Source: CAIMZW01 sp037135095 (GTDB lineage: Bacteria > Actinomycetota > Actinomycetes > Nanopelagicales > Nanopelagicaceae). From it: a stretch of DNA of 53,659 nt. Position numbers and translations under genes: made by a program. The first letter of the stretch is position 1; each line of letters opens with the position of its first letter. Below the pieces are notes generated by a model that ran no database searches, was not told the origin of the DNA, and was given only the letters and a program-made list of their open reading frames with translations. Below are positions 25,677 to 33,601 of the stretch, one piece after another. Location of the stretch: positions 1 through 53,659 of the forward strand of contig JBAXKZ010000007.1 of the NCBI GenBank assembly GCA_037135095.1. Direction: 5' to 3'.

Positions 25677-26792
25677 TTAGACAATAGCGCCATCGTCAAA
25701 CTCATCTTCGGGACGAGCGGTGCGCCAAATGTAGATTGCAATTCCGCCAAGAAAGCCCAAGATTCCGGGCCATGGCCCAAGCCCAAAGAAGTCGATCTTG
25801 AATACCAAATGCACGAAGAGATAAAGCGAGCCACCAATTAAGCAAATTAGGCCCGCGCGCTGGACTTGATCAGGTGGCGGAATTGTTGGGTTTGGGGGCT
25901 TGAAAGCTTCAGCGCTTTCAATTTCGTCTAGTTCATCTAGATAAGTTGTAGGGGAGGAGGTATCTAGGGAAAGTCCAGAGACGATGGCTGAAAACTCAGC
26001 GTCGATTAGCTCTCGCTCATCGTTATCGCCTTCGCGAGCGAGTTCTCCCGAGAGCACATCCTGTAAAAAGTCAACGCTCTCTTCAATTAAAGCCTCAGCT
26101 TCGACATCTAACGCGACATTGTGAAATGATTTTTCAAAGATTACTTCTCTGATATCGACCGAGTAAACATTATCTATTACGGTCTCGCTGTTACTTGGGT
26201 GAACTACATGATCATTAATTGAATATGCGATCATGAGTGGCGTATCGACCAAATATAGATCGCGTTCTACTACTTTCCAGAGTGATCGCAACGAATTCAA
26301 GGCTCTTAATGGAATGCGGCCGTAGCCGTGGCGCGGGGGATTCGGAATTGAGATGTCGCTAGGTCCACCTGCAATTGAGGGAATGAAATGTTGAAGCACC
26401 GGTAATAAGTGATAGAACTTTCGATCATCGTAAATGGATGGATTAAGAAGGATTAATCCTTCGATTTCGGCGCCGCGAACCTGGGCGAGGCGAAGTGCCA
26501 ATGCGCCACCTACCGAAAACCCGGCGATGAAAACTCGTTCGCAACTTTTCTTTAATTCTAGAAAGGCTAATTCGACACTCTCGTACCAGTGCTCCCAGGT
26601 GCTCTGATTTAAATCTTCCCAACGAGTTCCATGGCCAGCAAGGCGCGGTCCAGCCACCGTGAAACCGGCGCGGTTAAGACCCTTAGCCCAAGGCAGAATT
26701 GAAGCGGGTGAGCCAGTGAATCCATGAATCATCAAAATGCCGATTTTTCCGCCCGAAAGGTAAAAACTCTCGGAGTTTGGGATATCGCTCAC
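25677..26792 (-). CDS. Membrane-anchored alpha/beta hydrolase (carboxylesterase/monoacylglycerol-lipase type)
   Basis: A 371-residue two-part protein. Residues 1-245 are an alpha/beta hydrolase with the oxyanion segment MIHGFTGSP (21-29), nucleophile Ser 93 in GFSVGG, Asp 194 in SINDHVV and His 224 in KSFHNVA. An acidic linker (about 245-310) then leads to two hydrophobic helices (about 312-355) and a short acidic tail. The hydrolase domain resembles carboxylesterase Est30 and bacterial monoacylglycerol lipases. The membrane hairpin would hold it on the inner face, next to lipid substrates. It is divergent from the PlsC acyltransferase gene with an 82-base gap, which hints at lipid turnover. 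Confidence 0.82.
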   Translation of the reverse strand: MSDIPNSESFYLSGGKIGILMIHGFTGSPASILPWAKGLNRAGFTVAGPRLAGHGTRWEDLNQSTWEHWYESVELAFLELKKSCERVFIAGFSVGGALALRLAQVRGAEIEGLILLNPSIYDDRKFYHLLPVLQHFIPSIAGGPSDISIPNPPRHGYGRIPLRALNSLRSLWKVVERDLYLVDTPLMIAYSINDHVVHPSNSETVIDNVYSVDIREVIFEKSFHNVALDVEAEALIEESVDFLQDVLSGELAREGDNDERELIDAEFSAIVSGLSLDTSSPTTYLDELDEIESAEAFKPPNPTIPPPDQVQRAGLICLIGGSLYLFVHLVFKIDFFGLGPWPGILGFLGGIAIYIWRTARPEDEFDDGAIV

Positions 26793-26874
26793 GCTCAGAT
26801 GGTGTCACAGTTACCCTTGGAACCCCTAAATTATGTTCTGTAAATTCCGTGCTATTCGTTTGGGAGGGTGCTTT

Positions 26875-27573
26875 ATGGCTTATCGCCTGCTTAAGTCCTT
26901 CCTGATTCCAATTTTAACCTTGCTCTTTCGCCCAAAAGTGACAGGGCTTCGAAATGTGCCACATACCGGTCCTGTCATAATCGCCTCGAACCATCTCTCA
27001 TTTAGTGATTCGATCTTCATGCCGCTAGTAGTTCCAAGAAAAGTTACCTTCCTGGCCAAGAGTGAATACTTCACCTCTCCGGGAATCAAAGGATTTATCA
27101 AGAAAATTACCTTTATTGCACTTGGGCAAGTTCCAGTTGATCGATCTGGCGGCCGGCGCAGCGAAGCTGCGTTGCTAACTGGTCTATCGCTGCTCAGCGC
27201 AGGTGATTGCATTGGAATTTATCCAGAGGGAACTCGTTCACCCGATGGCCGCTTGTACAAAGGGCGCACCGGCATTGCCCGACTGGCGATTGAGTCCGGC
27301 GCTGCGATAGTTCCAGTTGCGATGTTCAACACTGCAGAAATTCAACCGACCGGTCAAGTGGTTCCAAAGGTGCGCCGAGTTGAAATGATTTTTGGTGAGC
27401 CGATGTATTTTGAGGGTGATTCGACCGATCTTAAATTATTGCGCGAAATCACCGATCGAATTATGAATACGATCGGTGCGATTTCGGGTCAAGAGTATGT
27501 TGATATGTACGCCTCGGATGCGAAGTCACTGCTGCTTAAGAAAGATGTGGCCGAAGATACCGAGGAGGAGTAA
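26875..27573 (+). CDS. plsC: 1-acyl-sn-glycerol-3-phosphate acyltransferase (PlsC type)
   Basis: Acylates lysophosphatidic acid to phosphatidic acid at the inner membrane. The catalytic NHxSxxD motif is NHLSFSD (39-45) and the acyl-acceptor motif is PEGTRSPDG near residue 113. I take the ATG at 26875, because GGAGGG at 26863-26868 lies 6 bases upstream; an upstream ATG at 26833 would add 14 residues with no ribosome site. The product then has 232 residues, normal for the family. A hydrophobic N-terminal stretch would touch the membrane. It converges on the nuclease gene with a 3-base gap. Confidence 0.9.
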   Translation: MAYRLLKSFLIPILTLLFRPKVTGLRNVPHTGPVIIASNHLSFSDSIFMPLVVPRKVTFLAKSEYFTSPGIKGFIKKITFIALGQVPVDRSGGRRSEAALLTGLSLLSAGDCIGIYPEGTRSPDGRLYKGRTGIARLAIESGAAIVPVAMFNTAEIQPTGQVVPKVRRVEMIFGEPMYFEGDSTDLKLLREITDRIMNTIGAISGQEYVDMYASDAKSLLLKKDVAEDTEEE

Positions 27574-27576
27574 AAG

Positions 27577-28251
27577 TTACTCGTTTCCCAGTATTTCTCG
27601 TCGCGTTGATATGTAGCGACACTGATCGCAGGTTGCTTTTGCTTCAGGGGTTGGTCCGGTAATCACCGCGATAAATTCGGCCAGGCGGTGCTGCAAAGCG
27701 GCCGGGTCACGCGGGATCGGGTACCAGCTGCAACTTAGTTCCAGACCAAATCCAACTGCGGCATTTCCCCGCGGGCGCACCGGCGACCAGACCAAAAGCC
27801 CCAGCGAGGAAATCTTCTTTGGCTCCCCTTTGGCGGGATGTTCCAAAGCAAAGGCATAAGCCTCTAATTGCGGGGAGTAGAAGCCGCTTTTATCGTTATC
27901 TCGAGCCTGAAATTTACAATCGATTACACCATAAGTGCCGTCAGGAAATTCCATTACCAAGTCGTACTTGCCCCGGATCGCGAATGGGGTGGCAACTGCG
28001 TTTACTTCAATCGGTGTGGATTGCACAAATCCCCCGTGGTTCAAAACTTTCCCTTCGGGAATTGCTGCGTGCAGATGTTCCGAACTGGCACCGATGAAAT
28101 ATCGTTCTTGCATATCAGCGAGCTCAGAAACTAGCGGCATGAAGAGCGGTGCTTTCACTTGGTGGTTGTAATAAAGCCAAAGACATCGATGGCAGCCATC
28201 CCACGAGAAAGTTAGATCGCTTGGGCTTATGAAAGCTCGGGCATTAGTCAT
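27577..28251 (-). CDS. PD-(D/E)XK nuclease, Cas4/RecB-like, with four cysteines
   Basis: A 224-residue single-domain nuclease of the RecB/Cas4-like superfamily. The metal-binding core is Asp 97 (GKYDLVMEF), Asp 111-x-Lys 113 (GVIDCKFQA) and the QLEAY motif (128-132). Cys 20 and Cys 23 (CHRC) near the N terminus and Cys 208 and Cys 211 (CDQC) near the C terminus flank the domain, as cluster cysteines do in Cas4 and AddB. That suggests a 4Fe-4S cluster. No cas gene or CRISPR array lies in the window. It stands alone, between plsC and a LysE exporter. A role in DNA repair is a guess. Confidence 0.72.
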   Translation of the reverse strand: MTNARAFISPSDLTFSWDGCHRCLWLYYNHQVKAPLFMPLVSELADMQERYFIGASSEHLHAAIPEGKVLNHGGFVQSTPIEVNAVATPFAIRGKYDLVMEFPDGTYGVIDCKFQARDNDKSGFYSPQLEAYAFALEHPAKGEPKKISSLGLLVWSPVRPRGNAAVGFGLELSCSWYPIPRDPAALQHRLAEFIAVITGPTPEAKATCDQCRYISTRREILGNE

Positions 28252-28272
28252 GGAAACCTACTTTTCTTTTCG

Positions 28273-28298
28273 TGCACCAAAGTGCAACTTTTAGTTGC
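28273..28298 (-). promoter_or_regulatory. Two overlapping short hairpins upstream of the nuclease gene
   Basis: TGCAC-CAAA-GTGCA (28273-28286) and GCAAC-TTTTA-GTTGC (28284-28298) share the GCA at 28284-28286, so only one stem can form at a time. They lie 22-47 bases before the nuclease ATG at 28251. An operator or a small RNA switch are both possible; five-base stems can also arise by chance. Confidence 0.3.
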
Positions 28299-28359
28299 TT
28301 AAGTTTGGCGCTAGAGACTGACATCGGCAACGAACTCGCTCGCAACCGAAGAAAAAGAT

Positions 28360-29010
28360 TTAGGCGCGAAAGACTGCAGTAGTGACGGTGAAGAGTCCGA
28401 GGCAGATCATCACAACACCGCCGGCGATTCGCATTCGAACTAATCGTTTAATTTCTGTTGCTAACCAATTTCGAATGGTTCCTGCCAATAGCCCCCAGCT
28501 ACCGTCGGAGAAGAATGCCAAAATCGCGAAGATCGCACCCATCGAGATCAGTTGCGCCGTTACCTGACCTTTTGCTCGATCGACGAACTGCGGCAGGATT
28601 GCTGCGAAGAAGACCATCCCTTTAGGATTTAGCGCTCCCACCCAGTAACCATCCCGTGCCGATCTCCAGGTCGATGGCCGGTCATCACCTTGCTGCGTCA
28701 TATCGGCGGCATGGATTGGGCTGTGGCGGATCGCCTGAATTCCCAAATAGATTAGATAGCCGCCACCTAAAAGTTGAATCGAGGTAAATGCCAAGTGGGA
28801 GCGCTGTAGAACCGGCCCCAGGCCAACCGCGACCACAATCGAGAGAGTGAAGGCTCCCAGAACATTTCCAGCCACGGTAGCTACGGCCGTCGCTCGCCCC
28901 CAGGCAATAGCTCGGGCGATCACGAAGAGCACGCTTGGCCCAGGCGCCAAAATGATGATAATCGTCGCTATCAGGTACTCCCAGAGGCGGGTAGGTAGGA
29001 CGATAGGCAC
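28360..29010 (-). CDS. LysE family amino-acid exporter
   Basis: A 216-residue membrane protein with about six hydrophobic segments of the LysE/RhtB superfamily, which export amino acids such as lysine, arginine, threonine or homoserine. The family signature is ILAPGPSVLFVIARAIAWG near residue 20-38, and the NPKGMVFFAAILPQF segment lies near residue 127-141. The start is taken at the ATG at 29010. The gene is divergent from padR with a 110-base gap that holds three GATATAT boxes, so PadR may control both. The exported compound is unknown. Confidence 0.92.
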   Translation of the reverse strand: MPIVLPTRLWEYLIATIIIILAPGPSVLFVIARAIAWGRATAVATVAGNVLGAFTLSIVVAVGLGPVLQRSHLAFTSIQLLGGGYLIYLGIQAIRHSPIHAADMTQQGDDRPSTWRSARDGYWVGALNPKGMVFFAAILPQFVDRAKGQVTAQLISMGAIFAILAFFSDGSWGLLAGTIRNWLATEIKRLVRMRIAGGVVMICLGLFTVTTAVFRA

Positions 29011-29045
29011 GGATCTGAGTGTAGAGAGTTGAACTTGCTTTCTGC

Positions 29046-29106
29046 AGATATATCGGTTTAACTATCGCCTAGATATATCGAATCGATACATCCAATGGAT
29101 ATATAG
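29046..29106 (+). promoter_or_regulatory. Three phased GATATAT boxes and a 10-1-10 inverted repeat (PadR operator candidate)
   Basis: GATATAT occurs at 29047, 29072 and 29098, about 25 bases apart, which is close to two and a half helical turns. The middle box is one arm of an inverted repeat: GATATATCGA (29072-29081), one base, TCGATACATC (29083-29092), with 9 of 10 bases paired. The third box lies just before the padR ribosome site. Dense, phased, palindromic boxes at a PadR promoter suit autoregulation. Confidence 0.7.
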
Positions 29107-29120
29107 CGGAAGGGAAGGCC

Positions 29121-29663
29121 ATGCGATCTCGATCGGAATCCTTGGAATTTGCCCTTCTTGGTCTACTCAGCCAGGGACCGCTACACGGCTATGAACTTCG
29201 CAAGCGCATGATTGCCATTTACGGTCCTTTTCGTGCTTTGTCCTTCTCCGTCCTATATCCCCAACTTCGCCGAATGCTAGAAGCCGGGTTAATTGAAGAA
29301 TCGCTCTCAGATTTGGGCGGACTATCCCGGCGCTCGCGGATCGTATACGCCATAACGGCGACGGGCTCGGCGCGCTTTGCCGCGCTGACTGAGTCAACCG
29401 GTCCTGAGTCTTGGGACGATGAAAGTTTTGAAGTTCGCTTTGCCTTCTTTGGTCCTACCCCACAGCGAAATCGCTTGCAAATTTTGGAAGGTCGCCACCG
29501 CCGTCTCCTAGAGAAGGCAGCGATCTTGCAAAATGAGTTAGAAAAGTTGCCTGCTGGCATTGATCGTTATTTAGTTGAGTGGCGTCGTCACTCATTGGAA
29601 TCTGCTGAGCGGGAGATCGCTTGGCTCGTTGAAATGATAAATATCGAAAGGAAATCCTCGTGA
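29121..29663 (+). CDS. PadR family transcriptional regulator
   Basis: A 180-residue regulator with a winged helix-turn-helix of the PadR family. Residues 10-80 show EFALLGLLSQGPLHGYELRK, then the FSVLYPQLRRMLEAGLIEE segment, and YAITATGSARFAAL forms the wing. The C-terminal half forms the long-helix dimer part. The stop overlaps the ino1 GTG by 4 bases, so it is co-translated with inositol-phosphate synthase; the same pair exists in mycobacteria (Rv0047c/ino1, from memory). It likely represses its own operon through the boxes at 29046-29106. A Shine-Dalgarno GGAAGGGAAGG lies just before the ATG. Confidence 0.93.
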   Translation: MRSRSESLEFALLGLLSQGPLHGYELRKRMIAIYGPFRALSFSVLYPQLRRMLEAGLIEESLSDLGGLSRRSRIVYAITATGSARFAALTESTGPESWDDESFEVRFAFFGPTPQRNRLQILEGRHRRLLEKAAILQNELEKLPAGIDRYLVEWRRHSLESAEREIAWLVEMINIERKSS

Positions 29664-30751
29664 CCGCAACAAAGGGAGAGATCCGCGTAGCGATTATTGG
29701 CGTCGGAAACTGTGCCAACTCGCTCATCCAAGGTGTGACTTACTACAAGGACGCCGCGCCAGATAAAGAGATTCCAGGGCTAATGCACCCGGTTCTCGGT
29801 GGCTATCACATCAGCGATGTTAAGTTCGTACTTGCATTCGATGTTGATGCCAAGAAGGTTGGCTTGGATATGGCAGAAGCCATGTGGGCCAGTGAGAACA
29901 ACACGATCAAATTTGCCGATGTTGCTCCAACCGGGATTATTGTCCAACGAGGCACCACGCTTGATGGTCTTGGCCGTTACTACCGCGAAACCATCACCGA
30001 ATCAGATGCCGCTCCGGTTGATGTCGTAGCCGCCCTTAAGGCCAACAGGGTTGATGTTCTTATCTGTTACCTTCCTGTCGGCTCGGAAGAGGCTGCCAAG
30101 TTCTACGCTCAATGTGCAATTGACGCTGGTGTGGCCTTTGTAAACGCCCTACCAGTATTCATTGCCTCTGACCCAGTTTGGGCCGACAAGTTCACGAAAG
30201 CCGGACTTCCAATTGTTGGTGATGACATTAAGTCCCAAGTTGGCGCAACCATCACCCACCGAATCATGGCTAAGTTGTTCCAGGATCGTGGCGTTCATTT
30301 AGATCGCACCTATCAGCTCAATGTTGGTGGCAACATGGACTTCAAGAACATGTTAGAACGCGATCGTCTCGAATCAAAGAAGATTTCAAAGACTCAGTCC
30401 GTGACCTCACAGTTGGATTATGACTTGGGCGCTCGCAACGTTCATATCGGACCTTCGGATTACATTCCATGGCTTGACGATCGCAAGTGGGCATATGTTC
30501 GCCTCGAAGGACGAGCCTTCGGTGACGTTCCATTGAACCTGGAATACAAGCTTGAGGTGTGGGATTCACCAAACTCAGCTGGTGTAATCATCGATGCGCT
30601 TCGTTGCGCCAAGATTGCACTCGATCGCGGAATTGGTGGTCCGCTCCTCTCTCCTTCAAGCTACTTCATGAAGTCCCCACCGGAGCAATACTCCGACGAG
30701 ACGGCATTTAATCGCGTAGAACAATTCATTACTGGAGAGCTAGATCGATAA
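29660..30751 (+). CDS. ino1: Inositol-3-phosphate synthase
   Basis: Converts glucose 6-phosphate to myo-inositol 3-phosphate with NAD, the first step towards phosphatidylinositol and the mannosylated lipids made by PimB'. The 363-residue protein has the NAD segment AIIGVGNCANSLIQGV near residue 10-25, GDDIKSQVGATITHR near 190-205 with catalytic lysines, and NVGGNMDFKNML near 223. Length and motifs match the actinobacterial Ino1 type, shorter than the eukaryotic enzyme. The GTG start overlaps the padR stop. A strong terminator follows directly. Confidence 0.96.
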   Translation: MTATKGEIRVAIIGVGNCANSLIQGVTYYKDAAPDKEIPGLMHPVLGGYHISDVKFVLAFDVDAKKVGLDMAEAMWASENNTIKFADVAPTGIIVQRGTTLDGLGRYYRETITESDAAPVDVVAALKANRVDVLICYLPVGSEEAAKFYAQCAIDAGVAFVNALPVFIASDPVWADKFTKAGLPIVGDDIKSQVGATITHRIMAKLFQDRGVHLDRTYQLNVGGNMDFKNMLERDRLESKKISKTQSVTSQLDYDLGARNVHIGPSDYIPWLDDRKWAYVRLEGRAFGDVPLNLEYKLEVWDSPNSAGVIIDALRCAKIALDRGIGGPLLSPSSYFMKSPPEQYSDETAFNRVEQFITGELDR

Positions 30752-30760
30752 AGTAATTTA

Positions 30761-30802
30761 AAAAAAAAAGAACCCCGCCCACCCGGACGGGGTTCTTTTT
30801 TT
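30761..30802 (+). terminator. Rho-independent terminator after ino1
   Basis: GAACCCCG (30770-30777) and CGGGGTTC (30788-30795) form an 8-base stem with a 10-base loop. Nine A residues precede it and seven T follow, so it can act in both directions. It ends the padR-ino1 transcript. Confidence 0.93.
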
Positions 30803-30812
30803 GAGGAAGTAA

Positions 30813-30842
30813 AAAGGCCCCTAGGTTTCCCTAGGGGCCTTT
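30813..30842 (-). terminator. Rho-independent terminator for the minus-strand membrane protein gene
   Basis: AAAGGCCCCTAGG (30813-30825) and CCTAGGGGCCTTT (30830-30842) are a perfect 13-base stem with a 4-base loop. On the minus strand it ends in TTTTT and lies 20 bases after the 30863 stop. Confidence 0.93.
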
Positions 30843-30862
30843 CCCTCACGGAGAGATGAGGG

Positions 30863-31444
30863 CTATATCGCCGCGCTTTCGTCCGTGCGGCGAAGGTGCA
30901 TATAACCCATCAATGCCAAGAGCAGGAAGAGCAAGCCAGTTATTAGGCTCACGATCGTTCCGATTCCGGCAAGGGTTCCAAAGAAGCCAAATGCGTAAGC
31001 AGTTAGCAAAGTTCCCTGGAGTGCTGTTCCTTTAAAGACGGTCTCCACAGTTGAGGCAGCAGACTTTGCCTTAGCTTGAAGATCTACATTTGTTGGATCG
31101 CCAGCCAGTGCGGCGTCAGCGGCACGACTGTTGTTCGCTGCAACCTCATAGGTTGGGTAGTGTGACAAATGGAAGCCGATGTAGTTCTCCGCATACATTT
31201 GGGCTTGTTTTCCAGTTGTCATGATCTTGTTTGCGTTGTCTGCAAAGAACTTTGTAACATCAGCAGACTCTTTAGAGTTTCCAGTTTTTCCAGGGAAGTG
31301 GATAGCTTGCGCGGAAAGCTGGGTCTTTACCGAATCATTGGTGAATGAAGCGCCCCAGTTCATAAGACCGGCGACTACCAGAAATAGCACTGCCAACATC
31401 AATCCAATTAGGCTGGCGATGGCATCAAAAGTTCTACGTTTCAT
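30863..31444 (-). CDS. Uncharacterised membrane protein
   Basis: A 193-residue protein with one hydrophobic segment near the N terminus (about 10-30) and two near the C terminus (about 145-183). Between them lies an outside or periplasm-facing loop of about 110 residues, rich in Ala, Asn and Lys, with no cysteine or metal motif. I do not recognise a named domain, although proteins of this layout are common in Actinobacteria. The gene stands alone, with its own terminator and a 170-base upstream gap (31445-31614) that must hold the promoter. No operator or RNA structure stands out in that gap. Confidence 0.8.
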   Translation of the reverse strand: MKRRTFDAIASLIGLMLAVLFLVVAGLMNWGASFTNDSVKTQLSAQAIHFPGKTGNSKESADVTKFFADNANKIMTTGKQAQMYAENYIGFHLSHYPTYEVAANNSRAADAALAGDPTNVDLQAKAKSAASTVETVFKGTALQGTLLTAYAFGFFGTLAGIGTIVSLITGLLFLLLALMGYMHLRRTDESAAI

Positions 31445-31614
31445 TTTCTTCTCTTCTCTCCGAATAACGGTGGAGAAAGCACGGTGTTGCTTAACTCCGA
31501 GAGAAGTATTTCGTGAGCCGCTAGAGCTTGAGCGTAATTAGACTAGTGCTAGCCCTAAGCGAATATGTGGAAGGGATAGCACTTAGAGATAGATCACTTT
31601 ATGATGGTAAGAGA

Positions 31615-31941
31615 TTAATCAACGTGACGGTTGCAATAAGACTTACCGTCCGGACCGGTTTCTAAATGTTGGCAAGGAAGTCCCAATCGGTCAAAGGCTT
31701 GATCGCCATATTGACTGCGATAGGCGAGTGCAAGTAAAACTCGAACATTGGTATCGCCATCAGATTTAATTCCAAAAGCTCTGGCAACTCTCGAGACCGT
31801 GTTTTCGATTACCTTCTCGGTGTGAGCGGTTTGCCTGGCAATGGCACCATTGGACATGCCTTCACAAAGGTGCTCAGAAACCAAATGCTCAAACGGCGTT
31901 AATTCCCGCGTCAAAATTCTAATATCCACGAGGCTCTCCAT
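31615..31941 (-). CDS. LuxR-type helix-turn-helix protein with Cys/His tail
   Basis: A 108-residue protein. Residues 10-75 form a LuxR-like helix-turn-helix: LTPFEHLVSEHLCEGMSN, then KVIENTVSRVARAFGI as the recognition helix. There is no receiver or ligand domain. The tail has Cys 90, His 92, Cys 103 and His 106, which could bind zinc or another metal. The start is uncertain: AAGGA abuts the ATG at 31941 with no spacing, and a GTG four codons downstream has GGAG at a better distance. It resembles free-standing LuxR-type regulators seen in small-genome Actinobacteria, from memory. Targets are unknown. Confidence 0.75.
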   Translation of the reverse strand: MESLVDIRILTRELTPFEHLVSEHLCEGMSNGAIARQTAHTEKVIENTVSRVARAFGIKSDGDTNVRVLLALAYRSQYGDQAFDRLGLPCQHLETGPDGKSYCNRHVD

Positions 31942-32012
31942 TCCTTGTAGGACTTAAGTATGCCCTGTTCAAGATCCCTTCCCAACCATATTTTCCCCCA
32001 TAGAATGGCACA

Positions 32013-32759
32013 ATGTCTGAGATTTTGATCGCACAACAAGGCAGCACCTTGGTCTTAACCCTCAATCGGCCAACCAAGAAGAATGCCCTCACCCCCGATA
32101 TGTACGCCAGATTGACTCAGGCGTTAACTGAGGCGGCGGGCGATTTCGGGATTCGATCGGTAATAATTACGGGTGCTGGAAGTGCCTTTACTGGCGGGAA
32201 CGATATTGGCGATTTTCTGAATACACCGCCGACTGGCGCCGAATCACCAGTATTTCGCTTTCTCTATGCGATCCATGAGTTTCCCAAGCCACTTATCGCA
32301 GCAGTGCGCGGATATGCCGTTGGCATTGGAACTACCTTATTGTTGCATTGCGACCTGGCCTTTGCCTCGGATGATGCCCTCTTCTCGATGCCCTTTGTCT
32401 CTCTCGGCTTAGTTCCTGAAGCCGGCTCCAGTTTGCTCTTTCCGCGACTGGTTGGACATTCAAAGGCCTCCGAAATATTTCTTACCGGTAGAAATTTTAC
32501 TGCGGCAGAAGCTTTAGAGATGAGGTTAATTAATGAGATCTCTGATGACCCGTTGGCTGCCGCGCTTAAGGTGGCAGAGTTAATTGGTAACCAGCCACCT
32601 ACTGCGGTCATCAACACCAAAGCATTACTGAAGAGCGGACATCACCAAGCGGTCTCAATGGTGATAGATGCTGAAGGTGAATTATTCCGCATCGCATTAG
32701 AGTCCGATGAAGCGCAGATGGCATTTATGAATTTCCTGGCAAAACGATCGAAAGGTTAA
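32013..32759 (+). CDS. Enoyl-CoA hydratase/isomerase family protein
   Basis: A 248-residue single-domain crotonase. The oxyanion-hole segments are SAFTGGNDIGDF (near 56-67) and AVRGYAVGIGTTLLLHCDLA (near 96-115). The position of the first catalytic Glu of true hydratases is taken by Gly-Thr, while the second lies in SLGLVPEAGSS, a pattern seen in delta-3,delta-2-enoyl-CoA isomerases. The reaction is therefore more likely isomerisation of unsaturated acyl-CoA than hydration. It is followed 6 bases later by an SDR gene; both may serve unsaturated fatty-acid breakdown. Confidence 0.87.
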   Translation: MSEILIAQQGSTLVLTLNRPTKKNALTPDMYARLTQALTEAAGDFGIRSVIITGAGSAFTGGNDIGDFLNTPPTGAESPVFRFLYAIHEFPKPLIAAVRGYAVGIGTTLLLHCDLAFASDDALFSMPFVSLGLVPEAGSSLLFPRLVGHSKASEIFLTGRNFTAAEALEMRLINEISDDPLAAALKVAELIGNQPPTAVINTKALLKSGHHQAVSMVIDAEGELFRIALESDEAQMAFMNFLAKRSKG

Positions 32760-32765
32760 TCTGGA

Positions 32766-33596
32766 ATGTCGCTAAACGGAAAGAGCATTTTTATCACCGG
32801 CGGATCCAGAGGAATTGGGTTGGCCATCGCCAAGCGTGCGGCAGCTGATGGGGCGCGAATTGCTATTGCGGCAAAAACTACGGAGCCCCATCCAACTTTG
32901 CCGGGAACTATCTATTCCGCCGCTGAAGAAATTCGCGCTGCTGGGGGAGAAGCCCTTCCAATTCAATGCGATATCCGCGATGAAGATCAAATCGCCGCGG
33001 CGATCTTGGAGGCGGCAACTGCCTTTGGTGGCATCGATATTCTAATTAATAATGCCAGCGCAATTAATCTAACTCCGACCGAGAAGACACCAGCCAAGCG
33101 TTTTGATTTGATGTTTGATGTAAATGTCCGAGGTACTTTCTTGACTTCTCAGGCAGCATTACCCCATCTAAAATTGAGCGCTAAAGTCGGTCGAAACCCT
33201 CACATTTTGACGCTTTCGCCACCATTATCGATGAAGGCTAAATGGTTCAAACCACACTTGGCATACACCATGGCCAAATACGGAATGAGTATGTGCGTGT
33301 TAGGTATGGCGGAAGAGTTCAAACGAGATCAGATCGCAGTAAATGCGCTTTGGCCTCGAACCGCAATTGATACTGCCGCGTTAGCGATGATTCCGGGAAT
33401 CGATACGGATTTCTGCCGCACACCAGAAATCTTGGCGGATACTGCATACATAATTTTAAATCGACCAAGTGAAGAATGTTCCGGAAACTTCTTTGTTGAT
33501 GAAGAAGTTTTAGCCTCTGTCGGTATAACCGATCTTGAAAAATATTCCGTAGTGCCCGGAACTACCGAGTTCCTTTTGGATTTCTTTTTAGATTAA
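32766..33596 (+). CDS. SDR family oxidoreductase, HSDL2-like
   Basis: A 276-residue short-chain dehydrogenase. TGGSRGIGLA binds the dinucleotide, NNASAINL is the structural NNAG variant, and YTMAK (Tyr-x3-Lys) is the catalytic pair near residue 166-170. The sequence resembles hydroxysteroid-dehydrogenase-like protein 2, which in animals acts in peroxisomal lipid metabolism; the ITLSPPLSMKAKWFKPHLAYTMAKYG region is conserved there. It lacks the sterol-carrier domain of the animal protein. It follows the enoyl-CoA hydratase gene closely, so a role on acyl-CoA is plausible. Confidence 0.85.
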   Translation: MSLNGKSIFITGGSRGIGLAIAKRAAADGARIAIAAKTTEPHPTLPGTIYSAAEEIRAAGGEALPIQCDIRDEDQIAAAILEAATAFGGIDILINNASAINLTPTEKTPAKRFDLMFDVNVRGTFLTSQAALPHLKLSAKVGRNPHILTLSPPLSMKAKWFKPHLAYTMAKYGMSMCVLGMAEEFKRDQIAVNALWPRTAIDTAALAMIPGIDTDFCRTPEILADTAYIILNRPSEECSGNFFVDEEVLASVGITDLEKYSVVPGTTEFLLDFFLD

Positions 33597-33601
33597 CAAA
33601 A

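Noticed and set aside
26833..26874. Upstream ATG for PlsC adding 14 residues
   Set aside because: No ribosome site; the ATG at 26875 has GGAGGG at good distance and starts the usual family N terminus.
27577..28251. A CRISPR-Cas locus around the Cas4-like gene
   Set aside because: No other cas gene and no repeat array on either side; the neighbours are lipid and transport genes.
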